Shown: piece after piece, positions 20,781-26,522 of the stretch
How the letters are laid out: each line of letters opens with the position of its first letter
Numbering within the stretch: the first letter of the stretch is position 1
Assembly: GCA_027575805.1 (NCBI GenBank)
Contig: JANBPU010000220.1
Coordinates: forward strand, 1 to 26,522
Direction: 5' to 3'
DNA from: Mycoemilia scoparia
Taxonomy: Eukaryota > Kickxellomycota > Kickxellomycetes > Kickxellales > Kickxellaceae
DNA: 26,522 nucleotides
Translations under genes and position numbers: made by a program
The notes under the pieces: generated by a model
The model's input: only the letters and a program-made list of their open reading frames with translations
The model's database searches: none
What the model was told of the DNA's origin: nothing

Positions 20781-20991
20781 TTTGCTAGTGGAATTTGCTA
20801 TGCGCACCGAATATTTGTATATTTGTGTGTATAAAAATATTTGAGGGAAAGAAAGTGCCTGGGCAAGAGGCAAACAAGGAGAGGGAAATACAAAGAGATG
20901 GGGACCAACGAGTGGTTATCAAGAGTAGTAGCAGTAAAGTAATCTATTAAACCAAAGATGGCAAAGACTAGTGCGCTAGCATGAACGCATG

Positions 20992-21007
20992 CACACACAC
21001 ACACACA
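20992..21007. repeat. CA microsatellite
   Basis: Eight CA units lie upstream of the 636-aa protein gene. Confidence 0.8.
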
Positions 21008-21644
21008 AGCTCAAAGAAAGATTAATACAGAGAACGGAGAAAATAGGAATGAAGGTACGAGTTAAATATAGAAAGTGGGGCTGTGGAAAGGCTTCTTCAA
21101 TTGAGCTAACAAGATAGTCTAAAATGATTGTAGAACAGTGCAGTGCTTAGGCGGGTTAATCTCAGTGGGAGCAAAAGACAGACAGGGAGGGAGGGGAGAG
21201 AGAGAGAACGGGCTTGATTAAAAAAGTTATTAGTAGTAGATAGAAATAGTCAATTGGCTCTCTTTGGAAGAGCCAGAGAGCCACACAAATACAGCTGAGG
21301 AAACTTGGATATTGTTTGGCAATATGGCACGCGTGAAGAGAGATCACATTAACCAAAAGTAGCAAATAACAATAACAACATTGATAGTAATGCTAATAAA
21401 AAGGCTCTGGTTATCAATCAGGACTAATGGCGAGCCATCGCACCGCAGTGACTTTAAGCCCAATGGTGCAGTTTGGGCGATAATGCTAGCGCTGGTCTTT
21501 CGGCAACTTTGGCCCATCAAGCTTTTAGTGTGATTTGGTTTTGGCGGATATCCCCCACCCCGCCTCAGATAAGCCTAGCAGTAGACACCCGGGCTGACTG
21601 CTGAGCACATTTGCGAGATAGCGGAGGAAAAAATGGCGGTTTCT

Positions 21645-21652
21645 TGACGTCA
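21645..21652. promoter_or_regulatory. CRE/ATF-type site
   Basis: The perfect palindrome TGACGTCA is the consensus for ATF/CREB-type bZIP factors, which in fungi often act in stress responses. It lies within the shared divergent spacer. An 8-bp match in 2.8 kb has a modest chance of arising at random. Confidence 0.35.
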
Positions 21653-22023
21653 GAGCCTCCGTATGTTTCTTTTGTCAAAGGGATGACCGCTTTTGAAGAA
21701 AGAAGGGAAATTTGTTTTAGCAGCTGTTGATACTCTATGCGATAGCTCGGAATGAAAAGCCCATTACACTATCCAGTGCAAAATGGCGGCAATCAGCTTC
21801 CTGGTTTACATCGTAGCACAGAGCTGAATCCAGTCTGACAGTGCTGAAGACCAACAAGTATGACATAGGGATCAGCTGCAGCTTGCAGAAGGGTGTGAAT
21901 CAGCGACCTGTTTCTTTCGCCATTCCCAGCCGTCATCTTTGCCAGCCCCTATACTATGCTTCTTCCAGCGAGAGGCTTGCTTGAATGCCATTTAGACACC
22001 CTATATTATCGCCATGATATGAG

Positions 22024-22104
22024 CTATTATTTTGAAGGGCTAGTCACTCATTTAGCTGTGGTTGTCCCTATAACCATTCACCCTTCAAAAATTATGATCC
22101 ATAT
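22024..22104 (+). repeat. Short dispersed element, TIR family A, copy 3
   Basis: TTTTGAAGGG on the left and CCCTTCAAAA on the right are perfect 10-bp terminal inverted repeats around about 45 bp. The core matches the reverse strand of the 17813 copy. The outer bases AATTATGATCCATAT recur at the same end of all three copies, so the repeated unit extends beyond the inverted repeats. Confidence 0.75.
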
Positions 22105-22154
22105 GGTCAGAGTTGACGGGCCTTAGACAAAGCTGGGCTCGAGGAAGGACATAT

Positions 22155-22315
22155 CAAATGGCAAAGCAGTCTCCTCCTCTAAAAGGGTACTTGGGCATTC
22201 CCTTAGATACTAGCCAGTCATCGCTGAGACACCAGCTAAAATGTATGGGCCATGGGCTGACCTTCAGGGAATGTGTGGGCGCACCAGTCTGGCCACTTTT
22301 GGTAGAGAACTTGAC
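22155..22315 (+). repeat. Dispersed repeat family B, copy 2
   Basis: This is the partner of 11264-11431, in the same orientation. It begins about 50 bp after the end of a family A element. One open frame spans it with the peptide block TSQSSL and VENL, and the other copy has the matching TSQSSL and MEN in the same frame. Confidence 0.7.
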
Positions 22316-23083
22316 AAATAGCCTGTGAATAGGCCAAAATATGAGGTCCGGTCTCTAACCACCGTACATTCGACCTCAAGTGAAGTTTGTCCATGTCCGC
22401 TGTTCTCTCCTTATCGCATCGCGGGCTTTCCTCTAGAATCCTTTGTAGTAGTAATATCGGGCTCCTCCACACAACAAACAGTGTGCCTCCCTCCACTATA
22501 CTAATGCGCTGCATTGTCCACACATGTATGCATGCAGGCCCAGTAGCCAAACTTTTCCAGGTTTATAGCAGCGGCAAGTCTAGCCAATATAACATTCAGA
22601 GTCCTTATTCCCATTTCATCACAAGACGGGCGGGCCGGAGGGCTTTTATGGCAAGGAGAGCCGGTTTAGCAGTTCTTTACGTGATGTGGTGTATTGTTCG
22701 ACAAAACTCTGCTCTGGCATAGCCATGATGCCCAGCAATATCCTGCATAGGGGCATAAGGCGATCATCGCCACCACCAGTATGCTGTTTGAGCAAAGAGC
22801 AGAGGAGGGCTGGGTGGATCAGTCAGTGGTGGCTTCGATATATTGTCGAAGAATACGTGCGATGAGAGATTTAGCAGAATGTGGGCCTTTAAGCAGGTTG
22901 GAGTCTTGCTTTGGCAGCCAGAGATTTGCGTATGATCCAAATGCAGGCTGATGTCGTTGGGATGTAATTGCAAGCCAGCCGCCCATTATCAACCACGCCA
23001 AAAGCCTGAGATTTCTTTGCTCTCTGGCCTCCCCTCTCTCCATGCAAGCCGTTGAGCTGTATCATTGCTACTGCCATTGTCAT

Positions 23084-23103
23084 TTATTATTATTATTATT
23101 ATT
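23084..23103. repeat. TTA microsatellite
   Basis: Six to seven TTA units, about 450 bp upstream of the 673-aa protein gene. Confidence 0.8.
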
Positions 23104-23553
23104 GCCATTATGCCTATGTAAATGAACTTTTCTCATATTGGAAGCTACTTTCCGCGTCTGGCACTTTTCTAAGCACAGCCCATTCCCTCCACATTACACG
23201 CAAACACTGCGGGTTTCCAACAGCAGGGGCAGCCGAGCGCTTAATTTTAGCACGTCTTTTTTCATTTCAGTGGTTGTTGTGGCGGCAGCATTCCGGCTAC
23301 TGCTTTTTGTTTTTAGTGGTGTGGATGCGAGCAAACTGTGCACTCAGTGGTCCTGATCTTGAAACTAAACTTTGAGTCCAGATTCCATTGGTGGCACATT
23401 ACATTGCAAAGTAAACTTCTTGTTGCCAGCTATTCTCGTTTCTTTGCTTCTTTTGTGCTTACCCACATTTTATATTCCATGGTGCTACTATCCTAGGCTT
23501 TTTGACTTTTCACGACCTACCTGCTTTTTAGAGGGCCTTCGTGATTTAAGCAA

Positions 23554-25575
23554 ATGCGCAAGACTGCTGGTGGTCCAGCTGAGAGTGCTGACTCATCATC
23601 GCCGCCGCCAGAGCAACAAGAAGAACCTCCCCTGTTTACAGCGACGCCTGACCAGCAGCAGCAGGAGAAGGCTCGCTCAGAGAAGAGCAAGCAGAACCTT
23701 GAAGAGAATGCCGAAATTGTCAATGCAGGCTCTCTGAGCTATTCACAGAGCGTTCTTCCCGCTCTGTGTTCGCATGATATGCCAGTTTCCGGATGCCAAA
23801 TGCTCGAATTCAACCCTGGTTTTTTCGAAGTCAAGCAGAATAGTATGAACCCACCGGGTCCATCCTCAGCACCATCACAACATCCGCCAAACCCAGGCAA
23901 CGACTATATCCCACCACCACATCACCGCCACAACCAAGGTGAACCTGTTAATACTGCATATACTGATATATCAAAACTTAATATAGATTCTACTCCCCCA
24001 TACCCTCCGCCATTCCAAAACTCTGCATCCAACTTTCACCACCACCACCACCACCACGACTCTAATTTTCAAACTGTATTTACGAATGGCGATGGCGCCG
24101 CCAATGCCATCAGCGATAAAGTTACTGCCGATGATATTAACAATGGTTCCCAGCCATCTTCACCACAATCCCACATGCCAGGAGACCTAATCCCTTATGA
24201 CGCGCACATATTTCCAAACTTCAATCCCAACCAAAAGAAGAAAGAGACCGGCGATAGCGATGGATCTGAAAATGGCATACCAAGAAACTACTCCTTTTCA
24301 ACATTTGATGATCCTGGCTTCATGGCAATGCCGCAAGAAACCTGGCGAGAGAAAGCTAACGACACTTACCTATGGTTTAAAGCCCGCCCCTGTGCTTCAT
24401 TTTCGCTGGTCCTAAGTGTCCTCATTTCGATATTCATTGGGCTGCTGGCTGTCTTCATATTCGTGGCATATCCCAAGCTAATGTCCAAAGTCATTTCGCG
24501 AATGAATGTCAAGATCGATACCGTCCATTTTATCCCACCGGCTGCCTATTATATGTCCAACATCAACAACCCTGATCAGGGTGGCGGGCCTGATGGTACC
24601 AACCACGATCTGTTAATCGATTACTCATCCCTCTCTCAGCTCCAGTTTGTTACATATATTGGTCAATTTATTGGCGAAGTTGATATCGGTACGCCGCTTT
24701 CGATGAAACTGGTATTTGACCAACCAATCGTCATAACATGGAAGCGAAGGCAGGTCGGCATGGTCGTTACCCCGCCGGATATTGATATTATAGAAGGCCG
24801 CGGAGTCATCAACTGGACTGCCACAAATATGTTGACCCTTGGTCAAGACTTTGATGCTTCTGGCCAAAATATATCAGATGTACTAGAAAATCTTGGATTG
24901 TCGCCTGACCATTTGTGGTTCAACGAAACTAATGGTATCAGAAACACATCTGTTATAGCCGAACATAAAAACGAACAATCTTCTTCAGACCCAGATTCCC
25001 TATTAGATTTGGGATCTTCAAATTCAGATAAGAGCGATGGTGCAAGTGCAACCACTGGGTCAAATTCCGATAAAACCAATTCGGAAGACAATGACAGCAG
25101 CAAAAGCGATACCTCGCAGTCTATTTCCAAAGGCGTTACCAATTTAAATACCGTCAATTTGAATGCTCTACCAAAATCCGATAAGGGTGATGATAACCCT
25201 GCTGCTGGTGTTGTAGGTAACACTAACAACAATGGTGCTCCTCACCCTCGCGGGATCGTTGATACTGATCAGGAGGATGGTTTCGATGTCATAAACCCAC
25301 AGCCAACGCAGGGACCCGGCTTTGGGGGCATCAAATTCCGTGACGGCTATCTGCCTGGAGCCAGCCCAAACACTCAGCACAAGACACTGAATGACATCTC
25401 TACCCTCTATGACTGGCTGCAGGTAATCCAGCGCAGTCAACCTTTCCAGATGGTATGGTCAAGCTCGGTTCAGATTAATAATCTGGGCCTAGTCGCTTCC
25501 GACCTGGATCTTAGAGAAATCATTGATGTATCCTGTGCTGTATCCTCAAGATGTACTCTTGTAGATTCCCTTTAA
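23554..25575 (+). CDS. Uncharacterised single-pass membrane protein, LEA2/DUF3712-like ectodomain
   Basis: An intronless frame encodes 673 aa; the ATG at 23554 is the first after an in-frame TGA at 23542-23544. Residues 1-275 are disordered and low-complexity: Pro/Gln/Glu rich, with a His run near residue 162. One strong membrane span lies at about 282-305 (FSLVLSVLISIFIGLLAVF), with no signal peptide, suggesting a type II or tail-in orientation with a ~370-residue lumenal or external part. That part has the pattern of LEA2/DUF3712-type beta-sandwich domains of fungal vacuolar or surface proteins: YIGQFIGEVDIGTPLSMKLVFDQPIVITWK, and later FQMVWSSSVQINNLGLVASDLDL. A Ser/Asp/Asn-rich stretch (about 470-600) divides it. 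NxS/T sequons (NWT, NIS, NET, NTS) fit glycosylation. The molecular role is unknown; the domain call is from pattern, not a search. Confidence 0.82.
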   Translation: MRKTAGGPAESADSSSPPPEQQEEPPLFTATPDQQQQEKARSEKSKQNLEENAEIVNAGSLSYSQSVLPALCSHDMPVSGCQMLEFNPGFFEVKQNSMNPPGPSSAPSQHPPNPGNDYIPPPHHRHNQGEPVNTAYTDISKLNIDSTPPYPPPFQNSASNFHHHHHHHDSNFQTVFTNGDGAANAISDKVTADDINNGSQPSSPQSHMPGDLIPYDAHIFPNFNPNQKKKETGDSDGSENGIPRNYSFSTFDDPGFMAMPQETWREKANDTYLWFKARPCASFSLVLSVLISIFIGLLAVFIFVAYPKLMSKVISRMNVKIDTVHFIPPAAYYMSNINNPDQGGGPDGTNHDLLIDYSSLSQLQFVTYIGQFIGEVDIGTPLSMKLVFDQPIVITWKRRQVGMVVTPPDIDIIEGRGVINWTATNMLTLGQDFDASGQNISDVLENLGLSPDHLWFNETNGIRNTSVIAEHKNEQSSSDPDSLLDLGSSNSDKSDGASATTGSNSDKTNSEDNDSSKSDTSQSISKGVTNLNTVNLNALPKSDKGDDNPAAGVVGNTNNNGAPHPRGIVDTDQEDGFDVINPQPTQGPGFGGIKFRDGYLPGASPNTQHKTLNDISTLYDWLQVIQRSQPFQMVWSSSVQINNLGLVASDLDLREIIDVSCAVSSRCTLVDSL

Positions 25576-26306
25576 TATATATCATCTATATACACATAAA
25601 ACGCACACACACATATATATATAGCAAACTATAAACTTTCTTTATCTTTATTATTCATTTCATTAATAGCTTATGTACTTTTATTTTTGAAAGCATATTA
25701 TCTTCTAATTGTTGTGGATACGGCTGTATACATGGCGGGTTTTCACTTAGGATCAAATTTATGGTTCATGATTGGGTCAAAGTCTGAGGACTCATTCTTG
25801 TCTACTAGTGGAACCTAGCTATATATATTTACAGATACATTAAATGAAAAATTGTAAAAAAGTGTGGAAATAGGAATTCCCTGAATCAGGAGTATGATAA
25901 ATTGGTGTTGTGTGGTAAATTTTTCTACCCATAAAATCATCATAAGTCAGAATCTAACAAGACACAAACAAATTTATATATTATACCCATAACTGATGAA
26001 ACTTGAATATTATATTGATGGAACTAGTAAACAATATTATTAGTACATCTTAAGAATCTTTTAGTATAAGTTTAGTTTATTATTTTTCTATTCTATTCCT
26101 TTAGTAGTATAGCCAAGGTTTTCCCCTTATGGTTTAGTCTAGACTAGTTTTCATTTTCTATCTTGAGTTTATTTATTTTATTGACAACTAAGTTACCTCT
26201 ATAAGCCACCCCAAATATTCATCTACCTAAAATGGAGGAGGCTAGGGAACCTCCGAAGAAGGGCCCCCGCGACATTTGTGCTTATCATTAAAAATTGCAA
26301 AAAAAG
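25576..26306. other. AT-rich spacer without a gene
   Basis: About 730 bp between the membrane protein gene and the tRNA. It starts with CA and TA microsatellite tracts (about 25590-25621) and is otherwise AT-rich with no open frame of note. The poly(A) signal of the preceding gene could not be fixed to one site. Confidence 0.6.
26299..26305 (-). terminator. Pol III terminator of the tRNA gene
   Basis: A run of seven T on the minus strand starts two bases past the tRNA 3' end. That is sufficient for RNA polymerase III to stop. Confidence 0.85.
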
Positions 26307-26379
26307 CGATGCTACCAGGAGTCGAACCTGGAATCTCCTGATCCGTAGTCAGGCGCCTTAACCATTGGGCCATAGCACC
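26307..26379 (-). tRNA. tRNA-Arg (anticodon ACG)
   Basis: The minus strand folds into a complete 73-nt cloverleaf without intron. The acceptor arms GGTGCTA and TAGCATC pair with one G-T wobble and discriminator G. The D-loop holds the A-box (GGCCCAATGG), the anticodon stem CCTGA/TCAGG encloses CTACGGA with ACG at 34-36, and the T arm CCAGG/CCTGG encloses TTCGACT. The ACG anticodon, read with inosine, decodes CGU, CGC and CGA. No variable arm is long. The gene looks functional, with a T-run terminator. Confidence 0.95.
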
Positions 26380-26386
26380 CCTTTCT

Positions 26387-26522
26387 CCCATTTACCCTTG
26401 GTAACTGCTTTTATATTATTATATTATATTCTTTACAGTTACTATCCCATTTACCCTTGGTAACTGCTTTTATATTATTATATTATATTCTTTACAGTTA
26501 CTATCCCATTTACCCTTGGTAA
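26387..26522. repeat. 59-bp tandem repeat running off the window
   Basis: The unit starting CCCATTTACCCTTGGTAACT and ending TTTACAGTTACTAT begins at 26387, 26446 and 26505, a constant 59-bp period. Two full copies appear identical and a third is cut by the window edge. The unit contains an AT-rich ATTATATTATATT core. The array begins 7 bp upstream of the tRNA 5' end. Confidence 0.9.

Larger units (their letters stand above)
20781..23553. other. 2.8-kb divergent spacer
   Basis: No supported gene lies between the start codons of the two uncharacterised proteins. It contains a CA microsatellite (20992-21007), a purine-rich tract (about 21177-21210), a TGACGTCA site (21645-21652), copies of both dispersed repeat families (22024-22104 and 22155-22315) and a TTA microsatellite (23084-23103). 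Base composition is higher in GC between 21400 and 23550 than in other spacers here. Short open frames are present but have no recognisable product. Confidence 0.55.

Noticed and set aside
20781..20873. N-terminal extension of the 636-aa protein to 20873
   Set aside because: It begins with TTG and the sequence looks like an untranslated leader; the first ATG is at 20780.
21447..21463. Possible further family A fragment (CAGTGACTTTAAGCCC)
   Set aside because: It is a match of about 11 bases to one copy only, without either terminal repeat.
22764..23083. Open frames of 64-74 codons on the minus strand in the divergent spacer
   Set aside because: They are short, overlap in several frames and show no conserved pattern.
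25681..25725. Possible fourth copy of TIR family A (TTATTTTTGAAAGC)
   Set aside because: Only the first 11 bases match closely; neither the core nor the right end is present, so chance in AT-rich DNA is likely.
1..26522. CRISPR array, prophage, operon or bacterial defence system
   Set aside because: The DNA is eukaryotic, with spliced genes and Pol III genes; no spaced direct repeats or phage genes are present.

Overview
The window reads as nuclear DNA of a filamentous or early-diverging fungus. The genes are eukaryotic with short GT-AG introns (mostly 57-145 bp, longer at the 5' ends of the PMC1-like and eL20 genes). Intergenic DNA is AT-rich with microsatellites. The proteins are fungal or general eukaryotic types: an Isp4/OPT transporter, Dph1, a Pmc1-type Ca2+ pump, a mitochondrial CoA-transferase and eL20. 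I cannot fix the phylum from sequence alone.

Layout from left to right: about 2.5 kb with no supported gene; an intronless OPT-family oligopeptide transporter (+); a dispersed 5S rRNA gene (-); DPH1 in eight exons (+), convergent with a PMC1-like Ca2+-ATPase in two exons (-); a 1.4 kb spacer; a SUGCT-like family III CoA-transferase in five exons (-), one intron of which has a GC-AG boundary; ribosomal protein eL20 in four exons (+); a 1 kb spacer; an uncharacterised 636-aa protein with a beta-repeat core in four exons (-); a 2.8 kb divergent spacer; an uncharacterised 673-aa single-pass membrane protein with an LEA2/DUF3712-like ectodomain (+); and finally a tRNA-Arg(ACG) gene (-) abutting a 59-bp tandem repeat that runs off the end.

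The genes do not form a pathway. DPH1 (eEF2 diphthamide), eL20, 5S rRNA and tRNA-Arg all serve translation, but they are interleaved with unrelated transport and metabolic genes and look like ordinary neighbours. Accessory interest lies in repeats: a short family with terminal inverted repeats seen three times, a second family of about 170 bp seen twice whose indels all keep one reading frame, and a local duplication that copied the tail of the CoA-transferase gene into its own 3' flank. No convincing new multi-gene system is visible. The two uncharacterised proteins sharing one large divergent spacer are the best candidates for unknown biology.
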